This document shows, one piece after another, positions 53,349 through 62,327 of a stretch of DNA of 64,000 nucleotides. Source of the stretch: Fimbriimonas sp. (GTDB taxonomy: Bacteria; Armatimonadota; Fimbriimonadia; Fimbriimonadales; Fimbriimonadaceae); the NCBI GenBank assembly GCA_031292555.1, contig JARLGV010000098.1, positions 62,001 to 126,000 of the forward strand, written 5' to 3'. The notes under the pieces are model-generated. The model saw nothing but the letters and a program-made list of their open reading frames with translations. It was not told where the DNA came from and did no database searches. Numbering within the stretch: the first letter of the stretch is position 1; the number at the start of each line of letters is the position of its first letter. The translations under genes and the position numbers were made by a program.

Positions 53349-53580
53349 CGGGAGCCTGGGTTCGGGAGCCTGGGTTTTAGGCTCAAATGTTGAGTTGCGC
53401 ATGTTTCCGCGTCAGATCTTTCTGAACCAGCAGTGCTTCGATCGATCGGGATAGCTCGCGCGATCCGTTTTTGGCCAACCTGAATCTACCGATCCACACG
53501 CCGAACCCAATACCCCGCACCCTGCACCCTGCAACCCTGCACCTGAACCCCGAACGCAATGCCCCGAACCCCCCTCCTCA
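53349..53580. repeat. Heptanucleotide-based repeats in the gap before prfA
   Basis: CGGGAGCCTGGGTT is present twice in direct tandem (53349-53376), a 14-nt unit equal to two heptamers. Further on, about 53510-53580 carries C-rich seven-nucleotide steps (ACCCTGC-type units, then AACCCCG-type). The 284-nt gap holds no gene that I can support. TATATA or TAAACT precedes the prfA ATG by 4-9 nt. Confidence 0.5.
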
Positions 53581-53617
53581 CGCGACCCTCTGGTCAACCC
53601 GGTAAACTATATATCGA

Positions 53618-54688
53618 ATGATCGACAAGCTCAAAGACATTGAAAGGCGGTTCGATGGGATCGAGGCGGAGTTTAACGACCCCGCGATCGTCACGAATCC
53701 CAAGGAGATGCAGCGGCTCGGCAAGCTTCGCGCCGAGTTGGAGCCGATCGTGATGAAGTATCGCGAATACGACAAGGCCCTGAGGGATTTGGCGGAGTCT
53801 CAAGAACTGCTGGGCGACCCGGAGATGAAGGAGATGGCTCAAGCAGAAGTTGAGAGCCTGACCGCGAAGATCGCCGCTGTCGAGGGCGAACTGAAGTCGA
53901 TGCTCGTCCCCAAGGACCCGCTCGACGACAAGCAGGTTATCATCGAGATCCGTCCCGCTGCCGGCGGGGACGAAGCCGGTCTCTTCGCAAACGAACTTTT
54001 CCGAATGTACCTGCGGTACGCCGAACGCAGGCGCTGGAAGGTCGAGGTTGTCGACCACGAAGAGAGCGGCATCGGCGGCCTTTCCCGCGTGGTGTTCAAC
54101 GTCGAGGCTCAGGGCGCTTACTCACAACTTAAGCACGAAAGCGGCGTTCACCGGGTTCAGCGTGTTCCCGCTACCGAAAGCCAGGGGCGCGTCCACACCT
54201 CGACGGTTACGGTGGCCGTTCTGCCGGAGGCCGAAGAGGTCGACCTCGATATCAAGAACGACGACCTTGAGATCTCCACCTTCTGCTCATCGTCGGCGGG
54301 CGGTCAGCACATGCAGAAGAACGAAACTGCGATCCGGATCATCCACAAGCCGACCGGTCTCGTCAGCACCTGCCAAGACGAACGAAGTCAGGCCCAGAAC
54401 AAACTCAAGGCGATGTCGGTCCTACGCGCAAAGCTGTACCAGATGGAGCGGGAGCGCCTCGATGCCGAGCGATCGGGAATCCGCAAGGACCAGATCGGCA
54501 AAGGGGACCGCAGCGAGAAGATTCGCACGTACAACTTCCCACAATCCCGAATCACGGACCATCGAATCGGCTACCAGGTCAACAACATGCAGGCATTTAT
54601 GGATGGCGACCTCCAGGCCCTGATCGATGCCCTCAATCATGACGAGCAAGCCCGACGCCTTGCCGATCAAGAGGAGCAAGCGGCGTGA
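53618..54688 (+). CDS. prfA: Peptide chain release factor 1
   Basis: A 356-residue class I release factor that terminates at UAA and UAG. The tripeptide decoding motif is PAT (184-186), the RF1 form, in RVPATESQGR. The peptidyl-tRNA hydrolysis motif GGQ is at 228-230 in SSAGGQHMQKN. The N-terminal coiled coil spans about 1-100 and the RF1 domain 2 blocks IRPAAGGDEAGLF are intact. No prmC follows directly. No ribosome site is visible. Confidence 0.97.
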   Translation: MIDKLKDIERRFDGIEAEFNDPAIVTNPKEMQRLGKLRAELEPIVMKYREYDKALRDLAESQELLGDPEMKEMAQAEVESLTAKIAAVEGELKSMLVPKDPLDDKQVIIEIRPAAGGDEAGLFANELFRMYLRYAERRRWKVEVVDHEESGIGGLSRVVFNVEAQGAYSQLKHESGVHRVQRVPATESQGRVHTSTVTVAVLPEAEEVDLDIKNDDLEISTFCSSSAGGQHMQKNETAIRIIHKPTGLVSTCQDERSQAQNKLKAMSVLRAKLYQMERERLDAERSGIRKDQIGKGDRSEKIRTYNFPQSRITDHRIGYQVNNMQAFMDGDLQALIDALNHDEQARRLADQEEQAA

Positions 54689-54698
54689 GCCGGCATCG

Positions 54699-55025
54699 AT
54701 GAGCGACGATCCGAACAAGGTGCGCAACGACCCGATGGTGCCCGAGTACTGGCAGCTCGGAGAGGACCTTCAAGACCGAATTCTATCTGCCGGTTACGAG
54801 TCGCCGACAGTGGAGGGAATCGCGGTCGACGTGCACGATCTGCTTCAAGCGTCCGCTCGAATCCAAGAAGTCTTGATACCGGGAATCTTGGCGGCAAAGA
54901 ACCCCGCCGAACAGCTTGAGCTCATCGATGAACTCCGCTATGAGTTCCGGCACATCGCCTGGCATTGCGGTTCAGCCGACACGTTCCTGACCGCCGTTCT
55001 CGATTTTCTGCCGGCGAAAGTCTGA
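54699..55025 (+). CDS. Hypothetical protein after prfA
   Basis: A 108-residue soluble protein from the ATG at 54699, ten nucleotides after the prfA stop, so probably co-transcribed. Mainly helical (VHDLLQASARIQEVLIPGIL, EQLELIDELRYEFRHIAWH). No family recognised. Converges on hisI with a 10-nt gap. Confidence 0.6.
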   Translation: MSDDPNKVRNDPMVPEYWQLGEDLQDRILSAGYESPTVEGIAVDVHDLLQASARIQEVLIPGILAAKNPAEQLELIDELRYEFRHIAWHCGSADTFLTAVLDFLPAKV

Positions 55026-55035
55026 GGGAAGCCGG

Positions 55036-55398
55036 TTACTCCTCCAGCCGGAGGGCGTTCGTAACCAGTTCGCCGTCGGCGACATCACGGAAAAAGCAGC
55101 TTCGGTAGTTCTCGTGGCAGGCGGCGCCGGTCTGCTCGACCTTGATCAGGAGGGCGTCTTGATCGCAATCGACGCTAATGCTCTTGACGTGCTGAAGATG
55201 ACCGCTTGTCTCTCCCTTCACCCAGAATTTCTGCCGAGACCGGCTCCAATAGGTGCAAAGCTGGGTCTCGATCGTCTTGAGGAGCGACTCCTTGTTCATC
55301 CAGGCCATCATCAGAACCTCCCCGTTCTCATGATCCTGAATGATCGCCGGGATCAGACCATTGGCATCGTATTTGAGGTTCTCGATAAAGGTGGGCAT
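55036..55398 (-). CDS. hisI: Phosphoribosyl-AMP cyclohydrolase
   Basis: A 120-residue monofunctional HisI that opens the adenine ring in step 3 of histidine biosynthesis. Diagnostic blocks: [30 protein letters not shown], and the Mg/Zn site [28 protein letters not shown]. It lacks the HisE domain fused in enterobacteria. It is not near other his genes in this window. Confidence 0.96.
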   Translation of the reverse strand: MPTFIENLKYDANGLIPAIIQDHENGEVLMMAWMNKESLLKTIETQLCTYWSRSRQKFWVKGETSGHLQHVKSISVDCDQDALLIKVEQTGAACHENYRSCFFRDVADGELVTNALRLEE

Positions 55399-55461
55399 GG
55401 CAAGAGTTTACCGGGGGGAATTGGGCCGGTCGCGACAACACGCGCTGGTATCCTGGGCGGC

Positions 55462-56229
55462 ATGAGCGACCTTCCTGTCCACGTTCAAAAGAACCGCGAT
55501 ATGTGGAACCGGTACGCGACCGATTGGGTCGAAGCCGGGCGCCGCAGCTGGGAGACGGCCGAGATCACGTGGGGCATATGGAGCGTCAAGGAATCGGATG
55601 TTCACGCTCTTGGAGACCTAGGACGATGGAAGGGCAAGGACGCGGTCGAACTGGGATGCGGAACGGGTTACGTTTCCGCTTGGCTTTACCGGTTGGGGAT
55701 GCATCCGATCGGAGTAGACATTACTCCCAACCAGTTGGAGTCGGCCCGCAATTTCCAGAGCGAATTCGGGATGGAATACCCGTTGATCGAGGCGAGCGCC
55801 GAGACTGTTCCCCTTCCAGACGAGAGCTTCGACCTCGCGATCAGTGAGTACGGCGCCAGCATCTGGTGCGACCCATACGCATGGATCCCGGAGGCGGCCC
55901 GTCTATTGCGGCCGGCAGGCGAACTGGTTTTCCTGCGGAACAGCACGCTCTCGATCCTCACATCACCCGATATCGGGGCTTCAACCGAGTTGCTCGTCCG
56001 CGATCAGCGTGGTCTTCATCGGGTGGAGTACGACGAGAACTCGGTCGAATTTCACCTGCCCGCGGGCCCAATGATCCGTCTCTTGCGGGAATGCGGGTTT
56101 GAGGTTCTTGACTTGATCGAGATCTGGCCACCTGACGAAGCGCAGGAAACCCGATTCGACTACATTACGCTCGACTGGTCCAAACGCTGGCCCAGCGAAG
56201 AGATCTGGCGCGCGCGAAAGCGGGCCTAG
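55462..56229 (+). CDS. Class I SAM-dependent methyltransferase
   Basis: A 255-residue methyltransferase with motif I AVELGCGTGYVSAWL, an acidic loop GVDITPNQLESAR, motif II EASAETVPLPDESFDLAISE, then RLLRPAGELVFL. This is the Methyltransf_11/25 layout used on small molecules. The substrate is unknown. It ends in a 4-nt convergent overlap with the MBOAT gene. Start ATG at 55462. Confidence 0.88.
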   Translation: MSDLPVHVQKNRDMWNRYATDWVEAGRRSWETAEITWGIWSVKESDVHALGDLGRWKGKDAVELGCGTGYVSAWLYRLGMHPIGVDITPNQLESARNFQSEFGMEYPLIEASAETVPLPDESFDLAISEYGASIWCDPYAWIPEAARLLRPAGELVFLRNSTLSILTSPDIGASTELLVRDQRGLHRVEYDENSVEFHLPAGPMIRLLRECGFEVLDLIEIWPPDEAQETRFDYITLDWSKRWPSEEIWRARKRA

Positions 56230-57611
56230 AACTGGAAGTAGATGAATGCCCTCGGCGTGCCGGGGGCGACAATGCAGAGAGCAAGCAAGATGCCGTTACG
56301 GGCGGCGACCCATTGACTCGGCAATTGCCAAAGAGCGGCTGATTCCTGCCGATTCGAGAAGACCTTGGCTTCATAGGCGAGTCCGCCGATCAGGATCGCC
56401 AGCGCCGGCAAGTCGGACGGCAACTCGAAGAATCCATGCACCCAAGGACTTGCCATGGCCTGCAGCAGTTGAAACGCCCGAGGCAGCGTTTCGGCACGGA
56501 AGAAGACCCAACCGACGCAGACCAACAGGAAGGTGACGAGGCTCCCGGTCACGCGTCCCGCTCGGCTTATGCTCACGCGCTTCGGCCACTCGGTCAGGCG
56601 TTCGAAACTCAGGTAGAACGCGTGGAGAACCCCCCAAACCACGAAGGTCCAGTTCGCGCCATGCCAGAGTCCGGCCAATACCAGGCTGATCCAGAGGTTC
56701 CGATGGGTACGCCATGCTCCCGAGCGGTCTCCACCCAGGGGAATGTAAAGGTAGTCTCTCACCCAGGTGGAGAGCGAGATGTGCCACCGCGACCAGAATT
56801 CGCTCATGCCGATTGCCCCATATGGATGGTCGAAATTGATGCCGAAGTCCAGCCCGAGCCATTTGGCGAGTCCTCGCGCAATGTCCGTGTATCCGGCAAA
56901 GTCGTAGTAGATCTCAAAGGCAAATGCCATCGTCGCGAAGATGGCGGATAGACCTGAAGGCCTTGATTCGCGATAGACAATATCCACGAGTCCTCCCAAC
57001 CGGTCGGCGAGAACCATCTTCTTGAAGAAACCGACACAGATGAGATCGATGCCCGACCAGATCTCCTCGGATGTTGGCCGGCGAAGCTCCTGTACCTGAG
57101 GCAATATCTTCGAGACTCGGACAATCGGCCCCGCGATCAGGTGGGCGAAGAGCGATACGATTGCCAAGAACTCGAGCCACCTCTTGGTGGGCGCGGTCTT
57201 GCCGCGATAGACATCGAAGACGTAGGAAAGGGATTGAAAGGTATAGAAGCTGATCCCGATCGGCAGTAGCAGGTTTGGCGGTGAAACGGCAGTGCCGAGC
57301 ACCCCGTTGACGATGCCGGCGAAGAAGCCCATATACTTGAACATCCCGAGAGCGCTCAAGTTGGATAGGCACGAGGCCCACAAGAAGACGCGCTTACGGG
57401 TTGGCCACCGGTCCATTGCCAGCGCCATCCCCCAATCGACCGTCGCGGTGGTGACGAGGAGGGGCACGAACCACCACGTCTCGTAGCCGTAAAACAGCCA
57501 CGACGCAAGCACGACATAGACGAGGGCCAGGGGTTTGCGGCGCCCAAGCTGCGCCCAGCCCAGAAAGAACAGGCAAGCGAACTCGACGAAGACAAGCGAG
57601 TTGAACCTCAT
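56226..57611 (-). CDS. MBOAT-family O-acyltransferase (AlgI-like)
   Basis: A 461-residue polytopic membrane protein with about ten hydrophobic segments. The AlgI/DltB-type signatures are present: GISFYTFQSLSYVFDVYRG, FDHPYGAIGMSEFWSRWHISL, WVRDYLYIPLGG, and the catalytic His317 in LAGLWHGANW. It moves acyl (usually acetyl) groups across the inner membrane for transfer to an exopolysaccharide or other envelope glycan. Its start overlaps the stop of the upstream SGNH-like gene by 4 nt, so the two form one system. Confidence 0.93.
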   Translation of the reverse strand: MRFNSLVFVEFACLFFLGWAQLGRRKPLALVYVVLASWLFYGYETWWFVPLLVTTATVDWGMALAMDRWPTRKRVFLWASCLSNLSALGMFKYMGFFAGIVNGVLGTAVSPPNLLLPIGISFYTFQSLSYVFDVYRGKTAPTKRWLEFLAIVSLFAHLIAGPIVRVSKILPQVQELRRPTSEEIWSGIDLICVGFFKKMVLADRLGGLVDIVYRESRPSGLSAIFATMAFAFEIYYDFAGYTDIARGLAKWLGLDFGINFDHPYGAIGMSEFWSRWHISLSTWVRDYLYIPLGGDRSGAWRTHRNLWISLVLAGLWHGANWTFVVWGVLHAFYLSFERLTEWPKRVSISRAGRVTGSLVTFLLVCVGWVFFRAETLPRAFQLLQAMASPWVHGFFELPSDLPALAILIGGLAYEAKVFSNRQESAALWQLPSQWVAARNGILLALCIVAPGTPRAFIYFQF

Positions 57612-58495
57612 GGCCCGATCAGCCTTGCCGCAGCCCGGGAAACTACGGCAGATATGCGCTGGGATCCTGCCAACCCGAGATGGCTTCCGTCGTAGGAGTC
57701 GGTATCAGACGGTGGAAGGTCCAGCCAGGTCGCCCCCGCCTCAGTCAGCGCGCGGCGTACATGATCTGGCCGGTAGCCGATCAAGTCGCACTCCAAACGA
57801 TAGACGTCTCGGGAGGTCGGCATACGCAGCGCCAAGACTTGAATTCCTTGGGATCTCCACCGCCGAATGCGTTTGGCGACGGTTGAAAGGACGGCATCAG
57901 AGCATCGAGCGGTCCGGAATTGACGCGCGAAAATGTCCAGCGATTCGGAAGGATTGAACGGAATGCCGGTGACCGGAATCCACCCGTTGTCCGTGAATCG
58001 ATGCGGCCGTCGAATCGGATCGGGTTCCTTCCAGTTCGGTCCAACTAGACGCAATTGGAATCGTTCCAATGGCGTCATACGTGCAACGTCGGTGAACGCA
58101 TTATTTCCGGCCGACAGGTCAGTTAGGGCAGAAGCGTCGACCGCCAGGACAACTAGCGGGCGCGCGCTTCGGTGGCTGAGGATCTGTTCGACGCGGTCGA
58201 AATAGGCGTTGCTGTAGCCGAGGGCAGCAAATCCGAAATTTAGGCATTTTGCTGAGGGAATAGCCTCATCGAAAGCGCCAGGATCCAAGCCAACGAAGAC
58301 CCTTGAATCGCCAAGGAGGAGCACGTTGTAGGCAGACGGCTTCTCGTACTTATCCAGGAAGAAAAGCTGATCCGGATCGACGCGGGGAATATGCCGAAAT
58401 CCAACGGCAACCGTGGCGAGAAAGCAAACGGCCAGGACGCGTAACCGCGGTTTGAGGTCGAAGGCGGAAGGGGCGTTTACCGGACCATGTTCCAT
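57608..58495 (-). CDS. SGNH-hydrolase-like partner of the MBOAT acyltransferase
   Basis: A 295-residue protein with one N-terminal membrane segment (LRVLAVCFLATVAVGF) and a periplasmic domain. It carries a block I serine in LLLGDSRVFVG (Ser64) and a C-terminal D-x-x-H in YDGSHLG, the AlgJ/AlgX/DltD-like arrangement that receives acyl groups from an MBOAT partner and places them on a polymer. No AlgX carbohydrate-binding tail is visible. Translationally coupled to the MBOAT gene. A leader hairpin lies just upstream (58518-58556). Confidence 0.78.
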   Translation of the reverse strand: MEHGPVNAPSAFDLKPRLRVLAVCFLATVAVGFRHIPRVDPDQLFFLDKYEKPSAYNVLLLGDSRVFVGLDPGAFDEAIPSAKCLNFGFAALGYSNAYFDRVEQILSHRSARPLVVLAVDASALTDLSAGNNAFTDVARMTPLERFQLRLVGPNWKEPDPIRRPHRFTDNGWIPVTGIPFNPSESLDIFARQFRTARCSDAVLSTVAKRIRRWRSQGIQVLALRMPTSRDVYRLECDLIGYRPDHVRRALTEAGATWLDLPPSDTDSYDGSHLGLAGSQRISAVVSRAAARLIGP

Positions 58496-58517
58496 CTCGC
58501 CTTCTTGCCCTTATCGG

Positions 58518-58556
58518 ATGAGGATGCTTGCCGAAGCCGACTCCCGGCATCCTCAT
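58518..58556. terminator. 10-bp hairpin between kinase and acyltransferase genes
   Basis: ATGAGGATGC (58518-58527) pairs perfectly with GCATCCTCAT (58547-58556), loop 19 nt. It lies between the end of the kinase-like gene (58608) and the SGNH-like start (58495), both minus strand, so it may end the first transcript or fold in the leader of the second. Confidence 0.45.
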
Positions 58557-58607
58557 GCATCCAGTCCCCGCTATCTTACTACCTGGGACCGTGCGAGACG
58601 GCCCCTG

Positions 58608-59201
58608 TCAGGGCTCCGCCGTCATCTCACCGAACCGCACACGAACAGCCTCGCACCATTGGGCGCTATCTCCATCGGTCAAGATCAGATCGCAGTGCTC
58701 CACGAGCGCCAAGTGGTGCTCGTTAAACGAGGGCAGCACATCGTGCTCGAACCGGTCCCGACTCTCGTCGCGAGGTCGTGCGAGTACGGTGGCGTCGCGC
58801 TCGACGCGGCGTGCCAGGCAAATATGCCAATCCGGATCCAGTAGCACCGCCAGGTCAGCCACTTTGCGGATTTCGGGGTAGAGCGCCGCATACTGGCCTT
58901 CGACAACGATGACCGGCAATGGGCGAAGTGGGAGATAGCCGACGGTTTGGCATAGGGTGAAGTCGTAAATCGGGCCGTCGATCGTCTCGCCTTGGGTTAG
59001 TCTCCTGATGTCGTCGGCTGCCCTGGCCGCGTTTACCATCGCTGGATCATCGAAATTCGTCGAAGCGAAGCTACTCGGGTCGGTCGGAAAATAATAGTTG
59101 TCGAGGCAGATGCGCTCGCCACCGAGCGCTCGCGCTACCCGGACCGCCAACGTCGTCTTTCCAGCGCAACTCAACCCACAGATCGCAATCACAAACGCCA
59201 T
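58608..59201 (-). CDS. Uridine-kinase-like P-loop kinase
   Basis: A 197-residue protein from the ATG at 59201 with a Walker A motif GLSCAGKTT, an acidic residue pair region LDNYYFPTDPSSF as in uridine/phosphoribulokinase relatives, a lid region with CLARRVERDATVLARPRD, and VEGQYAALYPEI. It likely phosphorylates a nucleoside, pantothenate-like or sugar substrate. The family is confident, the substrate is not. Cytoplasmic. Confidence 0.85.
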   Translation of the reverse strand: MAFVIAICGLSCAGKTTLAVRVARALGGERICLDNYYFPTDPSSFASTNFDDPAMVNAARAADDIRRLTQGETIDGPIYDFTLCQTVGYLPLRPLPVIVVEGQYAALYPEIRKVADLAVLLDPDWHICLARRVERDATVLARPRDESRDRFEHDVLPSFNEHHLALVEHCDLILTDGDSAQWCEAVRVRFGEMTAEP

Positions 59202-59315
59202 GAATGGCACTCAACTCCGAATCAAAGCATGGCATGGTTCGGACAGTTCGTGGTTGGTAGGTCCGACAAGCCGCCGGGTACTAGGTGGCACTTTGGAGCG
59301 GTAGGATGATCAGCA

Positions 59316-60488
59316 ATGCTGGCTTTTGTATTGGCCGTACTCGTTGGACCTCGGCAGTTAACGATCGAAACGGTTCGCAACATGTCGTATGAGAGGAACG
59401 ACCGGCGCGTACGGCTTCGACGCATTGCCGGCACGACGCCCATGTTCTATCAGAGCAAACTGAGTTGCGACGTGGACGGATCTCCTAACGCCTACCATCC
59501 ACTCGACGACCGGCTTTCGCTCGACGTGATCGAATCAGCAGGCGGACGCCGCAAGGGCGGTTTGCCCGATGGCGCCCTCGAAGTCCAGCCATCCCCGGAC
59601 GTTGTCGTCTTTGTCAATGGCAAGGCTTATGTCCAGCCGGATGGCGAATTCAAGGGGTTCTACGTATCGGAAACGACCCTCCAAAACCAGTCGATGCCGG
59701 CGACCGATCCTGCCCGCTACCTGGATGCAAGACACACCCAGTACTTGGTGCTTCCCGATGGGATGGTTCCCGAGGCAGAGATAGGCGATTTGGCGATCGT
59801 GTACGATCCCTATGCAAAGAGCCTCGCCGCCGCGATTTATGGAGATATCGGGCCGTCGAGCGAGTCGGGCGAAGCCGCCCTCGCGACCCTGCGACGGCTT
59901 GGGATGGCCGTTACCGACGGCAAGTCGTCGCCAGGTCAAGCGCGGGACGACCTGTTCTTTCTGATCTTTCCCCATACCGGAGATCTTCTCGTGAAGTCAG
60001 GACCATGGCCGCACCCGCAGGCGGATATAGACAGGTGTGCTATCGAAGAATTCACCAAATGGGGTGGACAAGAACGGATTGACCAGATTCTGAAGCAGGA
60101 TCCCCAAGGAGGATCGATTCCCGACGATCCGTTGAATGGGTGGATCTACGCTGAACTCGCTTCTCTGAGGAAAGACGGATTGACGCAGTCGTACTCCTTT
60201 GTGCTGCCGACTCGTTTCGGGGATTCTCCGGGCCGTCTTCCTTGTGGACCGGAGATCGTGGTCGCGGCGCGAGCGGGGATTACATCCATTGAAGCTCGCG
60301 TAGGTGACGTTGAGTTGGGAAAGGCAAGTGCTACGACCTTGGCCATCCTCGGCGCCCATCTCACCCGACTTTCGGCATTATTCCGCCGATTTCCACTTGA
60401 GACCGCCGACGAACTTGAGTCGGTGCTGAGAGAAACCGCTCGCGCGGAAGCACTGAAGGACCGCATCGCGCAACTGATGCGGTCATGA
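59316..60488 (+). CDS. GH75-like chitosanase with an added C-terminal region
   Basis: A 390-residue protein. Residues about 43-200 match glycoside hydrolase family 75: CDVDGSPNAYHPLDD, FKGFYVSETTLQNQ, YLVLP, then YGDIGP with Asp177 and SGEAAL with Glu186, nine residues apart as in the family's catalytic pair. GH75 enzymes cleave chitosan. A short hydrophobic N-terminus (MLAFVLAVLVG) suggests export. Residues 200-390, helix-rich near the end (RFPLETADELESVLRE), are not part of GH75 and I do not recognise them. TAGGAT lies 8 nt before the ATG with no ribosome site. Confidence 0.78.
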   Translation: MLAFVLAVLVGPRQLTIETVRNMSYERNDRRVRLRRIAGTTPMFYQSKLSCDVDGSPNAYHPLDDRLSLDVIESAGGRRKGGLPDGALEVQPSPDVVVFVNGKAYVQPDGEFKGFYVSETTLQNQSMPATDPARYLDARHTQYLVLPDGMVPEAEIGDLAIVYDPYAKSLAAAIYGDIGPSSESGEAALATLRRLGMAVTDGKSSPGQARDDLFFLIFPHTGDLLVKSGPWPHPQADIDRCAIEEFTKWGGQERIDQILKQDPQGGSIPDDPLNGWIYAELASLRKDGLTQSYSFVLPTRFGDSPGRLPCGPEIVVAARAGITSIEARVGDVELGKASATTLAILGAHLTRLSALFRRFPLETADELESVLRETARAEALKDRIAQLMRS

Positions 60489-60537
60489 TCGTTTGATCGG
60501 TGATGACAGGTTAGGCTACGCGGCGTATTCGCTTTGC

Positions 60538-62115
60538 CTAACCGCCGTGCCGTCCTTTGCCGCCGCTATGCCCGCCGGATGAGCGTCCGCCTCCTGAGTG
60601 GCCGCCTCCCGAGTGGCCGCCGCCTCCGAAACTGTGACTGCCGCCGATGCTTCGGCTACCTCCTCCGAAGTGTCCGCCTCCCGAGTGGCCGCCGCCTCCG
60701 AAACTGTGACTGCCGCCGATGCTTCGGCTACCTCCTCCGAAGCGTCCGCCTCCCGAGCGTCCGCCTCCCGAGTGGCCGCCTCCCGATCTTCTTGCGCCTC
60801 CTCCGAAGCTAGAGCTACCTCCTCCGAAACCACGGCTCCCATTGAAGCTGTGCCCGGATGTCGATCGGTGGCTGTTCGCGCCGGAAGTCGATGAACTGCC
60901 AGACCGGCCCCGCATCGAACTGCTATAGCCCGATCCGCCTCGCTGCCTTCCCGTGGAACTGAAGCTGCCGCCGTGTCCAGCGGTTCGGTTGCCCGATCGG
61001 AACGAGCCGCCTATCGCGCTATGAGCGTAACCGCTAGCGCGAGGCGTGCCGGTTCGATGGGCAAAGCTGCCCGCTGTCGAACGAGACCCAGCTCCCATGG
61101 CACTGTGGGAAAGGCCTCCCACCGAGCCGGCACGCCGCCCGAAACTTCCCGCGCCGCCTCCCATTCGTGCGGCGCCAAAGCCGTGATTGTATCCTGCTCG
61201 AGCGGGGGCCATTCCACCGCGACCTGCGGCAGAAATGAACGTCGATCTCGCTCCAGCCCGGATGCCGCCCGCATATCCGGCGGCTCTTGCCGATCGGATC
61301 GCCGCTGCTCCGGCCATGTAGCCTGCTCTTCCCGCTGTGAATGCTCGCGGGTCCCGGTGGCTGGCAATGTACCCGCCTCGAAAGAGATCGTGGGCGAAGT
61401 AGCTCGGACCGCGATGGTAGTACCCGCCAAGGCCGGGATTGTAGTAGTAACCGCCGCCTCCGCCGCCGAACCCGATGTTGATCGAGAGACCCGCGCAAAC
61501 GATGGGTCCGCCAAAGCCGCAGAATCCGACGAAGGCAGGACTTCCAAATCCCACCCAACCGCCATACCAACCGTGATAGACGTTAATGAACACGCCTGGC
61601 GCATAGGCGACGCCGTAGCCCCAACCGTATGGCGTGGGACCTTCGCACACGTATCCCGGCCACGGGGCATAGCACACGCAGTCGTCCCATACGTCGACAT
61701 TGACATGCCGGTGATAGTCGACGGCGATGACCTGGTAGGGGCCGTCCACCGAGATATTAAAACAGGAATGCTCACTGCGGACCCAATCGCACTGCTCGTA
61801 GAGCGAACCAAGACGCCTTTCGCGTTCTAGTGCCAGATCATGCAGGGCAGATGACAATTGGTCGGATTCTGCCGCGGGGTCGGCCCCATGCGATATCTGA
61901 TATTGGTAGTGTGCATTGTCGGCCGACACTTCGTCGGCATAGTCTTGCTCGATTTGCCGTCGATCCGATGCGTGGTAGTACTTGTCCGCGCCGATTCGGT
62001 AAACATGCCGCATTCCAACCAAGTAGTAGATGCGCTCTGCGCTCGCGCTGGCTGCCAATCCAAGCATGCCCACCGCTATGATTGCGACTGCCGCAATCTT
62101 GGAGATGTGTGTCAT
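60538..62115 (-). CDS. Exported Gly/Ser/His-rich repeat protein
   Basis: A 525-residue protein. A signal peptide (AAVAIIAVGMLGLAASASA), a folded N-terminal part with Cys (DCVCYAPWPGYVC), then Gly/Tyr-rich segments and, from about residue 290, low-complexity Gly/Ser/Arg/His repeats ending GGKGRHGG. The 3' end contains a 72-bp tandem duplication. AGGAGG sits upstream of the ATG, the strongest ribosome site in the window. Probably a surface or matrix protein; the His-rich Gly repeats could bind metal or polysaccharide (inference). Confidence 0.75.
   Translation of the reverse strand: MTHISKIAAVAIIAVGMLGLAASASAERIYYLVGMRHVYRIGADKYYHASDRRQIEQDYADEVSADNAHYQYQISHGADPAAESDQLSSALHDLALERERRLGSLYEQCDWVRSEHSCFNISVDGPYQVIAVDYHRHVNVDVWDDCVCYAPWPGYVCEGPTPYGWGYGVAYAPGVFINVYHGWYGGWVGFGSPAFVGFCGFGGPIVCAGLSINIGFGGGGGGYYYNPGLGGYYHRGPSYFAHDLFRGGYIASHRDPRAFTAGRAGYMAGAAAIRSARAAGYAGGIRAGARSTFISAAGRGGMAPARAGYNHGFGAARMGGGAGSFGRRAGSVGGLSHSAMGAGSRSTAGSFAHRTGTPRASGYAHSAIGGSFRSGNRTAGHGGSFSSTGRQRGGSGYSSSMRGRSGSSSTSGANSHRSTSGHSFNGSRGFGGGSSSFGGGARRSGGGHSGGGRSGGGRFGGGSRSIGGSHSFGGGGHSGGGHFGGGSRSIGGSHSFGGGGHSGGGHSGGGRSSGGHSGGKGRHGG
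60602..60742. repeat. 72-bp tandem duplication inside the Gly-rich gene
   Basis: 69 nt are identical between 60602-60670 and 60674-60742, period 72 bp (24 codons), coding for GGSRSIGGSHSFGGGGHSGG-type units. The identity at DNA level indicates recent duplication and possible length variation by slippage. Confidence 0.85.
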
Positions 62116-62327
62116 GTTCTGCGATACCTCCTGCTGATAGGTTTACTAGGATTGTACGACGCCAGAAACAGGGTCTCTGTTGCTCGGAGGTTCAGAAGTC
62201 CTATGTACGAGGCAACCGTCGAGCGAACCCCTTTTTTCGGGTCCGCTGCGGTTGACCTATGCGAAACCGCTAGAATTCCTGCTCTTTGGTCACCATCCTT
62301 CTCCAGCCCGTATCGCGTGAAGAAGGG

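Noticed and set aside
60602-60742. Possible CRISPR-like repeat
   Set aside because: Only two copies, no spacers, and the repeat is in frame with coding sequence.
60534-60894. Plus-strand frames with repeated residues near the Gly-rich gene
   Set aside because: They mirror the 72-bp tandem repeat of the real minus-strand gene.
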